Source of the DNA: Deltaproteobacteria bacterium
GTDB lineage: Bacteria; Desulfobacterota; Anaeroferrophillalia; Anaeroferrophillales; Tharpellaceae
Direction of reading: 5' to 3'
DNA length: 35,922 nt
NCBI GenBank assembly: GCA_016938065.1
Contig: JAFGVI010000112.1
Span: forward strand, 1 to 35,922
Shown here: positions 24,923 through 34,596 of the stretch, in pieces
Position numbering within the stretch: position 1 is the stretch's first letter
Layout of the letters: every line of letters starts with the position of its first letter
The notes under the pieces: model-generated
What the model was told of the DNA's origin: nothing
What the model saw: only the letters and a program-made list of their open reading frames with translations
Databases searched by the model: none
Translations under genes and position numbers: made by a program

Positions 24923-25741
24923 TTACTTTTTCTGACTTGACTCCTCAAGATCGATAATCAGACTGCCGTTGACATAGGGCCGGGTTTTGTACTCAACCAG
25001 CTGTTCCATCTGTTTGATTATTTCAGCCATGCGCAGACATTGCTTCTGAATTGTCTGAAAGCGTTTGTTCAGCTGTATGTTGTTCGCAACATAGGCATCT
25101 TCATCAAGCAGTTCGATGTTGCCGATAATGGTGGTCAGTGGTTGGCGCAGCTCGTGGGCGACCGCTCCGGCGGTTTCAATCATGGCTGCTTTCTTTTCGC
25201 TCAAAATCAGCTGTTCCTGCACAAATTCCAACTCTTTATTTTTTTCATCAACCAGATTTTCCAGGCTGTCGGTATAATGCTGATCGGCGGCGATAAGGGT
25301 TTCGCTGAGACTTAAGTCTTCAAAAAAGATCAGGATGCGGGTTTTATGCTCCGGGCTTTCCTGAAGGACGCTTGCCTGCAGGGAGAGGTGCGGGTGATCC
25401 GTCTCACGGCCCGTCTGGTTTACCGAAAAAGGCATGCTGATGCTGTTTTTATCGCCCGTCAGTAAATTATCCCAGGCCTCTTTTAAATCGGTTTCCGTGG
25501 TCAGAAAGGTGAGTAGATTATGGCCGGCCAGAGGGTTCTGGCGCAGGAGAAAATGTGCCAGCTGGTTGGCAAACAGAATCGTTGCGACTTCATCACAGAC
25601 TACGATCCCGTAAGGAGCATGGCGCAGAATTGCCAGACAGAGGTTGCATTCAGGCTCATTGTTCGGCGTTAAACTTGATTTCATGGTTGGATTTTTGCTG
25701 GGAATAGGGTAATACTGTTTAATCATCTTTTTAGAATACAT
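24923..25741 (-). CDS. PAS-HisKA protein without an ATPase domain
   Basis: A 272-residue soluble protein. A PAS domain (about 35-145) is followed by a coiled coil (about 150-185) and a HisKA dimerisation helix pair with H196 in GAVAHELRQPLTTIIGN. After the second helix it ends with VEYKTRPYVNGSLIIDLEES. There is no N, G1, F or G2 box, and none is encoded in the 119 bases downstream in any frame I read, so this is not a simple frameshift. It may act as a phosphotransfer or dimerisation partner of another kinase. The start is uncertain: no ribosome site precedes 25741, and Met codons at residues 6 and 20 are alternatives. Confidence 0.82.
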   Translation of the reverse strand: MYSKKMIKQYYPIPSKNPTMKSSLTPNNEPECNLCLAILRHAPYGIVVCDEVATILFANQLAHFLLRQNPLAGHNLLTFLTTETDLKEAWDNLLTGDKNSISMPFSVNQTGRETDHPHLSLQASVLQESPEHKTRILIFFEDLSLSETLIAADQHYTDSLENLVDEKNKELEFVQEQLILSEKKAAMIETAGAVAHELRQPLTTIIGNIELLDEDAYVANNIQLNKRFQTIQKQCLRMAEIIKQMEQLVEYKTRPYVNGSLIIDLEESSQKK

Positions 25742-25807
25742 AGTCGTTTAAAAAATAAATGGCAAGTAATAGTTGCCGCGATTGTCCCGAAAAGAAGGAG
25801 GTCGAAG

Positions 25808-26602
25808 ATGGTGCAGGAGTCTGACAGGGAAGCCCGGATGCCGGTTGTTGAAGATGGCGGAGGGAAGATTTCGGGTTATTATATTGAAGAGGTCAGCATC
25901 TCGCTGGGTACCGGGGCCACCAAACGCAAAACTACGGGTGAAAATATCTTTCTGGCCGAGGAGTTGCCCTGTGGCAGAGTCAAGCTCAGTCTGCTCAACA
26001 TGGCCGGTCAGCCGACCACGATAGTCGAAGAGGTCGAGAAGGAGGAGTTTTTTCAGCGCTGTCGTCCGAAACCAGATTTTATTCCTCCGGACAAAACTGT
26101 AAAATTCGACCAGATCAAGGAAAAAGCCGACCGTCACGCCTCCCTGGGTAACCTGCATCTGCGGAAAAAAGAGTTTAACAGCGCCGAGTTTGAGTTTCAG
26201 AGTTCCCTGAAGCTTGATGAGGAACATGTGCGGGCCAACTACGGTATGGTCAAGCTGCACCTGGAGAAAGGTGAAGAGGAAAAGGCGAAAAAGGTTCTCA
26301 AAAAACTGACCAGTATTGAAGCTCTCTTTGAAGAAGATAATAAGCATATTTTTAATGAGTTCGGTATCGATCTGCGGCGTATGAAGATGTATGATCAGGC
26401 CCTGGACAGTTATCGTAAAGCCATGGAGATCAACGATAAGGATCCGATTTTGAAATTCAATATGGCCCGGGCGCTGATTGATAAAAAACTGTGGGCGGAA
26501 GCGCTGGAATGTCTCGAACAGGCCATCCTTCTCAAGCAAGAGTTTCCCGAGGCTGAGAAACTGGCCCGGCTGCTGCGGACCAAACTGGAGAAAATGGGCT
26601 AA
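25808..26602 (+). CDS. Tetratricopeptide-repeat protein
   Basis: A 264-residue soluble protein. Residues 1-95 form a segment I do not recognise (SGYYIEEVSISLGTGATKRK, then EELPCGRVKLSLLN and a charged stretch). From about 100 the sequence is helical repeats: LGNLHLRKKEFNSAEFEFQSSLKLDEEHVRANYG, a diverged repeat, then FGIDLRRMKMYDQALDSYRKAMEIN and FNMARALIDKKLWAEALECLEQAILL. These are TPR units, which carry protein-protein contacts. The ATG follows a strong AAGGAGGT. It is divergent from the PAS-HisKA gene, and the rluD gene follows five bases after its stop. Confidence 0.85.
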   Translation: MVQESDREARMPVVEDGGGKISGYYIEEVSISLGTGATKRKTTGENIFLAEELPCGRVKLSLLNMAGQPTTIVEEVEKEEFFQRCRPKPDFIPPDKTVKFDQIKEKADRHASLGNLHLRKKEFNSAEFEFQSSLKLDEEHVRANYGMVKLHLEKGEEEKAKKVLKKLTSIEALFEEDNKHIFNEFGIDLRRMKMYDQALDSYRKAMEINDKDPILKFNMARALIDKKLWAEALECLEQAILLKQEFPEAEKLARLLRTKLEKMG

Positions 26603-26607
26603 GGTTG

Positions 26608-27630
26608 ATGGTTGTGGAGAAAACATCTGCGGCAGGAGGCGCCGAGGGTTCGGTCTTTTCGGGTGAATTTACCTTCGTCGGGGCTGAACGCTGCCGTCTG
26701 GATCAGTTTCTGGCGCTGCGGCAGCCGGAGACCTCCCGCAGTCGACTGCAGGCGCTGGTTCGGGCCGAACAGGTTCTGGTCAACGGAGTCGCCGCTAAAG
26801 CCTCTTGCCTGTTGAAAAATGGTGATTGTGTCTCCCTCAGGATTCCGCCCCCAGAGCCCCTGGAACTGGAGCCGCAGGCCTTGCCTCTGGAAATTATCTA
26901 CGAAGACCGGCATCTGGTGGTGGTGAACAAGGCGGCCGGGATGGTGGTGCATCCGGCGGCAGGCAATCCGGATGGCACCCTGGTGAACGCTTTGCTTTAT
27001 CACTGCGGCGATCTTGCCGGGATCGGCGGGGTCATGCGCCCGGGGATTGTCCACCGTCTGGATCGGGATACTTCGGGTCTGCTGGTGGTGGCCAAAGATG
27101 ATCTCACCCATCAGGGCCTGGCCCGGCAGTTCAAGCTGCATTCGATTAAAAGAGAATATGTCGCTCTGGTCTATGGTCGGGTTCTGCCCCTCGGCGGGGC
27201 TTTTCAGTCGGCCATCGGCCGGCATCCGCAGCAGCGTAAGAAGATGGCCTCGGTGACGCGGGGCGGCAAGGCGGCGCGGACCAATTATCAGGTGCTGCGT
27301 CATTATCTGGGCGGGGCCTGCTCCTGGCTCTCTCTGCAGCTGGAAACCGGGCGGACGCATCAGATCAGGGTGCATTTGAGTGAGGCCGGCTATCCTCTGG
27401 TCGGGGATCAGATTTACGTAAAAAAGGGTATAAGGCGCGGTTCGTCCGGCTTTTCCGGGGCGATTCAGCTGGCAGAGTTTCCCCGTCAGGCTCTGCATGC
27501 CCGGAGTCTGGGATTTATTCATCCGGCAACTGAAAAGTATCTTGATTTTGCAAGTTCTCTGCCCGCCGATCTGGCGGGTTTACTTGAGGCTTTAAGTGAA
27601 TCTGAAAAACAGGCTTGTAGAGCGACTTAA
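26608..27630 (+). CDS. rluD: RluA/RluD-family pseudouridine synthase
   Basis: A 340-residue enzyme that isomerises uridines in 23S rRNA; RluD acts in helix 69. An S4 RNA-binding domain (about 28-80, LDQFLALRQPETSRSRLQALVRAEQVLVNG) precedes the catalytic domain with HRLDRDTSGL, in which D152 is the catalytic residue, and RTHQIRVHLSEAGYPLVGDQIY. I use the ATG at 26608; a TTG one codon earlier is possible. The S4 plus catalytic layout fits RluD, but RluC-like specificity is not excluded. The 3' end overlaps pgeF by 35 bases. Confidence 0.9.
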   Translation: MVVEKTSAAGGAEGSVFSGEFTFVGAERCRLDQFLALRQPETSRSRLQALVRAEQVLVNGVAAKASCLLKNGDCVSLRIPPPEPLELEPQALPLEIIYEDRHLVVVNKAAGMVVHPAAGNPDGTLVNALLYHCGDLAGIGGVMRPGIVHRLDRDTSGLLVVAKDDLTHQGLARQFKLHSIKREYVALVYGRVLPLGGAFQSAIGRHPQQRKKMASVTRGGKAARTNYQVLRHYLGGACSWLSLQLETGRTHQIRVHLSEAGYPLVGDQIYVKKGIRRGSSGFSGAIQLAEFPRQALHARSLGFIHPATEKYLDFASSLPADLAGLLEALSESEKQACRAT

Positions 27631-28432
27631 ATATCCTTTCAGCCTTGACATGGAGTCCGGGCCTGCCTACTTTAAAGTCGCTGCGCCGGGGCCGGTGGCG
27701 GCGGGATTTACCCTCGGCGGCACCGGGGCTGCGGCTCTTGCGGAAGCTCCGGGCCCAGAAGCGGATGCAACCCTCGCCGAGAACCGGCGGGCTCTGCTCG
27801 AAGGTCTGGGTCGGGACTCTTTTTCGACGCTGCTGACCGCGCGCCAGGTGCATGGCAAGCGCTCTCTGACCGTGGCCGATTGTCATCCGGCGACCCTGGC
27901 CGGGGTGGCCGCGAGTGAAGCCGATGCCCTTTTGACCGATCAGGCTGGTGTGCTGCTCGGGGTTCTGACCGCTGATTGCCTGCCGCTGATCATGGTTGAA
28001 CGGCAGGGCCGGGCCGTGGCCGTGGTGCATGCCGGCTGGCGTGGTCTGGCTCAGGCAATCGGGCCGGCGGCGGTGGCTGAGTTTGAGTGTCGGTTCGGAG
28101 TGGCTGCGGACGAGCTTGAGGTTTATGTCGGGCCGGCGATCGGTTTTTGTTGTTTTCAGGTCGGCCTTGAGGTTATCGATTGTTTTCGGGGACAGGCGGC
28201 ACTGGCCGGCAGCGAAGCCTGGTGGCGGCAGCGCCCATCAGGGTACTATGTTGATCTTACAGCCATTCAGAAAGCTCAGCTGCTGCAGGTCGGCGTTCCG
28301 GCTGAAAACGTTCATGTTCTCGATATCTGTACCTGCTGTCATGATTTCTGCTTTTCCTACCGGCGCGATCATGCTATAAGCGGCCGCCAGCTGGCTTTTG
28401 TCGGCATCAGAGAAAATACAGTTTCTGTTTAA
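27596..28432 (+). CDS. pgeF: PgeF/YfiH-family multicopper-like protein (purine nucleoside phosphorylase type)
   Basis: A 278-residue member of the YlmD/YfiH family, once called polyphenol oxidase or laccase. In E. coli it corrects peptidoglycan by removing wrong Ser residues from precursors, and some members cleave purine nucleosides. The metal site motifs are present: TADCLPL, HAGWRGLAQ and, later, CTCCHDFCFSYRRD with GRQLAFV. The usual IGPCCY is IGFCCF. It starts at GTG 27596, which lies inside the 3' end of rluD and follows TGAGG; coupling is likely. Confidence 0.9.
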   Translation: MNLKNRLVERLKYPFSLDMESGPAYFKVAAPGPVAAGFTLGGTGAAALAEAPGPEADATLAENRRALLEGLGRDSFSTLLTARQVHGKRSLTVADCHPATLAGVAASEADALLTDQAGVLLGVLTADCLPLIMVERQGRAVAVVHAGWRGLAQAIGPAAVAEFECRFGVAADELEVYVGPAIGFCCFQVGLEVIDCFRGQAALAGSEAWWRQRPSGYYVDLTAIQKAQLLQVGVPAENVHVLDICTCCHDFCFSYRRDHAISGRQLAFVGIRENTVSV

Positions 28433-28479
28433 CGTTATGACGGTCGCGGTCGGCTGCAAAGCCAAATCGTGAGTCAAAA

Positions 28480-28797
28480 GTGAGTTGGATTATGTATGTC
28501 TTAAGCAATCTCTTTGTCGCCATTGCCAAAGTTCTCGATATCGGTTTGAGCCTCTACTTATGGATCGTCATTATCCGGGCGCTTTTGTCGTGGGTCAATC
28601 CCGACCCCTATAATCCGATTGTCAGATTTCTTGGTCAGGTAACAGACCCGGTTTTTTATCGGATTCGCCGCTGGTTTCCCTGGACGGCGGTGGGCGGCAT
28701 CGATTTCGCACCGATGCTGATTATGCTGGCCATTTTCTTTCTGCAGTCTTTTCTGGTTCAGAGTCTTTTGCAGTTTGCTCAGAACCTGGCCCGCTAA
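28480..28797 (+). CDS. YggT-family membrane protein
   Basis: A protein of 105 residues (101 if it starts at the ATG at 28492) with hydrophobic segments near 8-40 and 75-100 and the family motif IRALLSWVNPDPYNPIVRFLGQVTDPVF. YggT proteins are small inner-membrane proteins, often near division or pyrroline-5-carboxylate reductase genes; their function is unclear. The GTG at 28480 has no clear ribosome site; the ATG at 28492 matches family N-termini better. It sits between pgeF and the DUF167 gene, as in many deltaproteobacteria. Confidence 0.9.
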   Translation: MSWIMYVLSNLFVAIAKVLDIGLSLYLWIVIIRALLSWVNPDPYNPIVRFLGQVTDPVFYRIRRWFPWTAVGGIDFAPMLIMLAIFFLQSFLVQSLLQFAQNLAR

Positions 28798-28838
28798 CAC
28801 CTGAGCGAGGCCCGTTTTTACGGGTTTCAGGGGGATTG

Positions 28839-29162
28839 ATGGCAGCAGCTTTGTGGTTTCGGGAAACCTCATCCGGAGTGACCTTCAAGGTGCATGTGCA
28901 GCCGCGGGCCGCCCGTAACCGTTTTCAGGGCATGCATGACGATGCCCTCAAGATAGCTTTGACGGCGCCGCCGGTCGAGGGGGCGGCCAATCGTCTCTGC
29001 CGGGATTTTGTCGCCGAACTTCTGGATCTGCCGCGGGCTCTGGTTGAGGTTGTCGGCGGCCATAAGTCCCGGCGTAAAATGATTCATGTTGAAAGCCTGA
29101 GTGCTCTGGAACTAATCGGGCGCCTGAAGATTGAAGGCCAGGAGGGGCGGAAGGTTATATAA
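28839..29162 (+). CDS. DUF167/YggU-family protein
   Basis: A 107-residue protein with the family pattern VHVQPRAARNRFQG, LKIALTAPPVEGAANRLCRDFVAELL and VVGGHKSRRKMIHV. The function is unknown; the gene commonly follows yggT, as here with a 41-base gap. I use the ATG at 28839, which follows AGGGGG; a TTG lies one codon earlier. Confidence 0.9.
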   Translation: MAAALWFRETSSGVTFKVHVQPRAARNRFQGMHDDALKIALTAPPVEGAANRLCRDFVAELLDLPRALVEVVGGHKSRRKMIHVESLSALELIGRLKIEGQEGRKVI

Positions 29163-29165
29163 TCA

Positions 29166-29185
29166 TCACCTCTTAACGGAGGTGA
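29166..29185 (+). promoter_or_regulatory. Hairpin that masks a Shine-Dalgarno sequence
   Basis: TCACCTC (29166-29172) pairs perfectly with GAGGTGA (29179-29185) around a six-base loop. The 3' arm is the strongest ribosome-binding sequence in this gap (GGAGGTGA). The ATG of the fmdB-like gene is 45 bases away and has only AAAGGA 10-15 bases upstream. The hairpin could control a short upstream frame or, through it, fmdB. Confidence 0.45.
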
Positions 29186-29188
29186 GAT

Positions 29189-29224
29189 TTGAGTAAGTCC
29201 AACTTTAAAGCTTTAAAGGATTAG
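29189..29224 (+). CDS. Possible leader peptide upstream of the second fmdB
   Basis: A TTG at 29189, a few bases after GGAGGTGA, opens an 11-codon frame ([10 protein letters not shown] after the start) that ends at TAG 29222-29224, six bases before the fmdB ATG. The good ribosome site has no other obvious use, and the short distance allows coupled translation. It is a speculative call based on spacing only. Confidence 0.25.
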   Translation: MSKSNFKALKD

Positions 29225-29229
29225 ATGTT

Positions 29230-29517
29230 ATGCCGATTTACGAGTATCAATGCGAGGAGTGTGAGCACACTTTTGATATGCTGCGCAAAATTACGGATGA
29301 ACCGCTGAAAGAGTGTCCGGAATGTGGTGGTCCGGTTAACAAGCTGGTATCCTCAACCTCATTCATTTTGAAAGGCGGCGGCTGGTACGCCACTGAATAT
29401 GGTAAAAACCGGACCTTCCAGGGGGAAAATAAAAAATCTGCGGTCAAGCCGGTCACAACCGAGTCGAACAGCAATGCGGCCACGACTGCGGCCGATAAAT
29501 CTGCAGCTGCGGCTTAG
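29230..29517 (+). CDS. FmdB-family zinc-ribbon protein, second copy
   Basis: A 95-residue protein with the FmdB start [17 protein letters not shown] and zinc ligands C8, C11, C29 and C32. The family's [17 protein letters not shown] segment follows, then a low-complexity Ser/Thr/Ala tail (about 70-95). The role of this family is not established. It ends the plus-strand cluster that starts at the TPR gene and faces tonB across an 18-base gap. It is longer than the copy at 24606 and lacks that copy's cysteine-containing tail. Confidence 0.88.
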   Translation: MPIYEYQCEECEHTFDMLRKITDEPLKECPECGGPVNKLVSSTSFILKGGGWYATEYGKNRTFQGENKKSAVKPVTTESNSNAATTAADKSAAAA

Positions 29518-29535
29518 CCGCCGGTCTCACAGCTT

Positions 29536-30537
29536 TTAATGGACCGAACGGTAGGATAAGAGATACTCAAAGGTTGCGGTTACGGCGAGATGGTCGGTGT
29601 GCATGCGGGCCGGCAGAGGAGGGAAGGGTGCAGCGTTATGGAGTGCCCGGACCGCTTCGTGATCAAGCAGTTCGACGCCTGATGAGCGTAAGATGGTAAC
29701 GTCGGCTAAAGTGCCATCCTGATTGATGATAAAACGCAGCAGCAGGCGCCCTTGCAGGCCGGTTTGCCGGGCTTTGTAAGGGTATTCCCAGACCAGTTCG
29801 ATCTTTCTCTTCAGGGCCAGATAATAAGAGTGAAACTGGTAGTCGAGGGTATTGAGGGAGATCTCGGTGCTTGTTTTCAGCCGGTTGGGCAGATGGGGCT
29901 GGGACTTGCCCTCCTGCGCTGCCTGATGCTGACGCTCCTCAGTTATTTTCGTCAACTCCTCAAACGAGGGGAAGAGTTTTTTGAGGTTCGGCGGTGTCTC
30001 TGTCTCGGGGGGGGCGGGTTGGACATTTTCCCGGAAAAGTTCCTTTTCCGGTTGCGGTTTAATCTCTGCGGGGATGGGGCGGGACGGGCCTGGTTTGGCC
30101 GTTGCGGTCTCGTTCGGCCGCGGTATTGGCGCTGGTTTTGCCTGAGGTTCACTTTTGCTTTCGGGTTTGGCCGCGGGTTTAGCCGGTGGCCGGGTCGGTT
30201 GCAGTGCAGGTTTGGGTGAAGGCTTTGGTGCCGGCGCTGGGGTGGTTACAACCGTTTGCGGCCTGCTCTCTTCGGTCTTGGTTTCATTTTTGCTCTGCTG
30301 GTTGCGGTCGGCGAGGAATGATGGTTTGGGCGGAGGCGTTTGCGGCTCTTCCGGTTTTTTCTCTGGCGGCAGCTCAATGAGCTCAACCGGGGTTTCATGC
30401 TTCTGTTGCTGGCGAAGTGCCTCCAGGGCGTTGTCTGAGGGTTGCCAGGCGCGGAAACGGTAGACCAGTCCCAGATGCAGGAGTAGCGACAGTAAAAGAA
30501 AGATGATCAGGTAGGGAGGCTCTTTTTTTTCCGGCAA
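29536..30537 (-). CDS. TonB-family energy transducer
   Basis: A 333-residue protein with one N-terminal membrane helix (about 9-26), a long Pro/Lys/Glu-rich stretch (about 50-185) that can span the periplasm, and a C-terminal TonB domain (about 245-325; GRLLLRFIINQDGTLADVTILRSSGVELLDHEAVRAL). TonB passes energy from ExbB-ExbD to outer-membrane receptors; TolA-like roles use a similar layout. No exbB, exbD or receptor gene is next to it. The gene is divergent from xerC. Confidence 0.88.
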   Translation of the reverse strand: MPEKKEPPYLIIFLLLSLLLHLGLVYRFRAWQPSDNALEALRQQQKHETPVELIELPPEKKPEEPQTPPPKPSFLADRNQQSKNETKTEESRPQTVVTTPAPAPKPSPKPALQPTRPPAKPAAKPESKSEPQAKPAPIPRPNETATAKPGPSRPIPAEIKPQPEKELFRENVQPAPPETETPPNLKKLFPSFEELTKITEERQHQAAQEGKSQPHLPNRLKTSTEISLNTLDYQFHSYYLALKRKIELVWEYPYKARQTGLQGRLLLRFIINQDGTLADVTILRSSGVELLDHEAVRALHNAAPFPPLPARMHTDHLAVTATFEYLLSYRSVH

Positions 30538-30726
30538 AAGTCTATTTCTCTTGTGCCCTGCGGGCAGATGCAGAAGTGAAGGTGATTGGCGAAGCGGTAC
30601 CCTGCGAACGGCGCATCTACTAACCTATAGATTCGCAAAAAGTCAAGTTGGGCATGATTATATTTATCTAACCCGGGCGTTGTCGGTAGGTAATTGCCTG
30701 ATTCTGCTCAGCTTTAAGGTTATGAC
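30538..30726. other. Divergent intergenic region between tonB and xerC
   Basis: No gene is supported in these 189 bases. A consensus-like TTGACT on the minus strand (30646-30641) lacks a convincing -10, and TATATT on the plus strand near 30660 lacks a -35. The promoters of the two flanking genes must lie here, but I cannot place them. Confidence 0.4.
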
Positions 30727-31659
30727 ATGGCGGATCTGGTTACTCAGTTCTTATCCTATCTTGCAGTTGAGCGGCAGCTCTCGCCGCATACGGTTCGGGC
30801 TTACAGTTCAGATATCGTGCAGCTGCAGCTTTTTCTGGCGGAAGAGGGCCTGTCGGCTGCTGCAGACGGTGAAGCCGATAAACCCTGGTCGCAGGTTAAG
30901 GAAAAAGACCTTCTTAAATTTATCCGTTCCCGGATGGCCCTGGACGGAGCCGCTTCCGTGGGTCGTAAGGTCGCGGCGATTAAAACTTTTTTTGCCTATC
31001 TGAAAAACCGTCATAAGTTCTGGGAGAATCCCGCAGTTCTTCTGCGGGCCCCACGCAATCAACGGCACCTGCCGGTCTATCTTGAAGAGGAAGAAGTTGA
31101 TCAGCTGCTGACTTTCGCGGCCTCAGTCGATCTGCTGAAACTCAGGGATCGGGCTATTTTGGAGCTGATGTATGCCTGTGGCCTGCGGGTCTCCGAGGTG
31201 GTGGCTCTTGACCTGGCTCAACTTGATTTTGCCGGTGGCGTGGTGCGGGTAATGGGCAAGGGGCGAAAGGAGAGGCTGGTCCCTCTGGGCAAATTTGCCG
31301 CGACAGCCCTTAAAGCCTATCTCGAAAAAAGGCCCGGCACCGGCACCGGCGGTGCTCTCTTTCTGAATGCGCGCGGCGGACGTTTAAGTGCCCGCTCGGT
31401 TTCGACCCTGGTCAAGAAATACGGCCTCTTGACGGGTCTGCAGAAACCCCTGACGCCGCATGCCCTGCGCCACTCTTTTGCCACGCATCTGCTGCAGAAC
31501 GGCGCTGATCTCAGGGTTATTCAGGAGCTTCTGGGACACAGCTCGCTTTCCACGACGCAGCGCTATACCCATGTCGATGTCAAACGGCTGCTCGAAGTTT
31601 ACGATAAAGCTCATCCTTTAGCCTCCAGCGAGGCCCGACCGGCTGTGCCGGAGGCTTAG
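30727..31659 (+). CDS. xerC: Tyrosine recombinase XerC
   Basis: A 310-residue site-specific recombinase that resolves chromosome dimers at dif with a partner and FtsK. The N-terminal SAM-like core-binding domain (about 1-105) precedes the catalytic domain with R154 (CGLRVSEV), K178, H245 and R248 (HALRHSF), H271 (LGHSS) and the nucleophile Y280 (TTQRYTH), so all key residues are present. The order xerC-hslV-hslU is also seen in Firmicutes (codV-clpQ-clpY) and supports XerC over XerD. It is a housekeeping gene; no mobile-element genes surround it. Confidence 0.93.
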   Translation: MADLVTQFLSYLAVERQLSPHTVRAYSSDIVQLQLFLAEEGLSAAADGEADKPWSQVKEKDLLKFIRSRMALDGAASVGRKVAAIKTFFAYLKNRHKFWENPAVLLRAPRNQRHLPVYLEEEEVDQLLTFAASVDLLKLRDRAILELMYACGLRVSEVVALDLAQLDFAGGVVRVMGKGRKERLVPLGKFAATALKAYLEKRPGTGTGGALFLNARGGRLSARSVSTLVKKYGLLTGLQKPLTPHALRHSFATHLLQNGADLRVIQELLGHSSLSTTQRYTHVDVKRLLEVYDKAHPLASSEARPAVPEA

Positions 31660-31694
31660 ACCCGGTTTCTCAGCCATAAAAAACAGGAGAAAAA

Positions 31695-32258
31695 ATGTTT
31701 AGAGGGACAACAATCATTGCGGTTCGCCGTGGAAAACTGGTAGCCATGGGTGGTGACGGTCAGGTAACGCTGGGTGACACCGTGATGAAACATGGGGCCC
31801 GCAAAGTGCGCTGGCTCTTTGATGAACAGGTGTTGGCCGGTTTTGCCGGTTCGACTGCGGATGCTTTTACCCTTTTCGAGCGTTTTGAGGAGAAACTGGA
31901 ACTCTACAACGGCAACCTGACCCGGGCGGCGGTTGAGATGGCTAAAGACTGGCGTATGGATAAGATGCTGCGCCGCCTTGAGGCTCTGCTGATTGTTGCC
32001 GATGAAGATCATATGTTTGTGCTTTCGGGCAATGGTGACGTCATCGAGCCCGATGACGATGTTGTCGGCATCGGTTCCGGGGCTCCCTACGCCGAGTCGG
32101 CGGCGCGGGCTCTGCTGCGCTATACCGATCTGGAAGCGGCCGAGATTGTCAAAGCGGCGATGAAGATCACCTCTGAAATCTGTATCTACACTAACGATCG
32201 CTTAACCCTGGAGGTCCTGCCCAAAGCGCAGGAGGAAGAGTCCGAGGAAAATAAATAG
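31695..32258 (+). CDS. hslV: ATP-dependent protease, peptidase subunit HslV
   Basis: A 187-residue proteasome-like threonine peptidase that works with the HslU unfoldase. The catalytic Thr should be T5 in [13 protein letters not shown] after removal of the short leader. [36 protein letters not shown] and [16 protein letters not shown] are family signatures. The ATG follows AGGAG. hslU begins directly after its stop codon. Confidence 0.96.
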   Translation: MFRGTTIIAVRRGKLVAMGGDGQVTLGDTVMKHGARKVRWLFDEQVLAGFAGSTADAFTLFERFEEKLELYNGNLTRAAVEMAKDWRMDKMLRRLEALLIVADEDHMFVLSGNGDVIEPDDDVVGIGSGAPYAESAARALLRYTDLEAAEIVKAAMKITSEICIYTNDRLTLEVLPKAQEEESEENK

Positions 32259-33692
32259 ATGTCGACCTTAACCCCGAAAGAGATAGTCATTGAACTTGAT
32301 AAATATATTGTCGGTCAGAACGATGCCAAGCGGGCCGTGGCCATTGCCCTGCGTAACCGCTGGCGGCGCCAGCAGGTCGATCCGGCGCTGCGCGATGAGA
32401 TTGCCCCGAAAAATATCATTATGATCGGTCCGACCGGGGTTGGTAAAACCGAGATTGCCCGGCGTCTGGCGAAACTCGCCAAGGCCCCCTTCATCAAACT
32501 CGAAGCCTCGAAGTTTACCGAAGTCGGTTATGTCGGTCGCGATGTTGAATCGATGATTCGCGATCTGACCGAACTCGCAGTGACCATGGTTAAACAGGAG
32601 GAGACAGAAAGTGTGCGGGCCAAGGCCAGAGATATTGCCGAAGAGTGCCTTTTGGACCTACTCCTGCCGCCGGTAAAGCTTCAGGAAGCGGAATCGGAAA
32701 CCGATTACGACGAAGAGGATGAAGGTGAGGTTGCCTTTGCAGAGACGTCAGGTGAAGCGGGGCAGGTATCGGCCTCTTCTCGCGAAGCCGATCTGCAGGC
32801 GGAGGAACGTCAGCACAAAACCCGGGAAAAGCTGCGTAAACTTTTTCACAGCGGCAAGCTTGATGAGCGCAGTGTCGATCTGGAGATTTCGCAGCAGATG
32901 ACGCCGGTGGTCGAGATCTTTTCGGCCGGTGGTTTTGAAGAGATGGACATCAATCTCAAGGATATGTTTGAAAACCTGATGCCGAAACAGACCAAAAAGA
33001 AGAAGGTCAAGGTCCCTGAAGCCTACGAGATTCTGGTGGAGCGTGAGGCCCAGCGGATGGTCGACATGGATAAGGTGATTACTGAGGCCAAAAGCCGGGT
33101 CGAACAGAACGGTATCGTCTTTCTCGATGAGATTGACAAGGTGGTGGCCCGGGAAGGCACCTCGACCCCTGATATTTCGCGGGAAGGGGTGCAGCGCGAT
33201 CTTCTGCCGATTGTCGAAGGCTCCTCGGTTAATACCAAATATGGCATTGTCAAAACCGATCATATTCTTTTCATTGCGGCCGGCGCTTTCCACGGGACCA
33301 AGCCCTCCGATCTGATTCCCGAAATGCAGGGCCGCTTTCCGATTCGGGTGGAACTTGACTCCCTTGACAAGGATGACTTTGTCCGCATTCTCCAGGAACC
33401 GGAAAATGCTCTGATCCGCCAGTATGTTGAACTGATGAAAACCGAAGGCGTGACCTTGGAGATCGGCGTGGATGCGATCGAACAGCTCGCCGAGATTGCC
33501 TGTCTGGTCAACGAAAAGCAGGAGAATATCGGGGCTCGGCGTCTGCATACGGTCTTGGAGTGTCTGCTCGATGAGGTCTCTTTCAACGCCTCGGAAATGA
33601 GTGGCGTGACCGTCAAAATTGATGCCGACGAAGTCCGGCGCAAACTGGATGATGTGGTTGAAGATGAAGATCTGAGTCGTTATATTCTTTAA
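32259..33692 (+). CDS. hslU: HslU, ATPase subunit of the HslVU protease
   Basis: A 477-residue AAA+ unfoldase that feeds substrates to HslV. Walker A GPTGVGKT is at 57-64, the pore motif GYVGRD at about 90, an acidic I-domain insert at about 140-235, Walker [10 protein letters not shown] near 290, and the sensor and C-terminal helices through the end (EDLSRYIL), which dock into HslV. The length is near normal. It starts with no gap after hslV, implying coupled translation and a matched supply of both subunits. Confidence 0.97.
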   Translation: MSTLTPKEIVIELDKYIVGQNDAKRAVAIALRNRWRRQQVDPALRDEIAPKNIIMIGPTGVGKTEIARRLAKLAKAPFIKLEASKFTEVGYVGRDVESMIRDLTELAVTMVKQEETESVRAKARDIAEECLLDLLLPPVKLQEAESETDYDEEDEGEVAFAETSGEAGQVSASSREADLQAEERQHKTREKLRKLFHSGKLDERSVDLEISQQMTPVVEIFSAGGFEEMDINLKDMFENLMPKQTKKKKVKVPEAYEILVEREAQRMVDMDKVITEAKSRVEQNGIVFLDEIDKVVAREGTSTPDISREGVQRDLLPIVEGSSVNTKYGIVKTDHILFIAAGAFHGTKPSDLIPEMQGRFPIRVELDSLDKDDFVRILQEPENALIRQYVELMKTEGVTLEIGVDAIEQLAEIACLVNEKQENIGARRLHTVLECLLDEVSFNASEMSGVTVKIDADEVRRKLDDVVEDEDLSRYIL

Positions 33693-34595
<903 letters not shown>

Positions 34596-34596
34596 G

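Noticed and set aside
25748-26626. Long minus-strand open frame opposite the TPR gene
   Set aside because: The plus-strand frame has a strong ribosome site and TPR repeats; the antisense frame is unlike any family.
26599-27522. Long minus-strand open frame opposite rluD
   Set aside because: It mirrors a well-supported pseudouridine synthase in a GC-rich gene, where antisense frames stay open by chance.
30727-31659. Integrase of a mobile element
   Set aside because: All features and the xerC-hslV-hslU order fit housekeeping XerC; there are no attachment repeats or element genes nearby.
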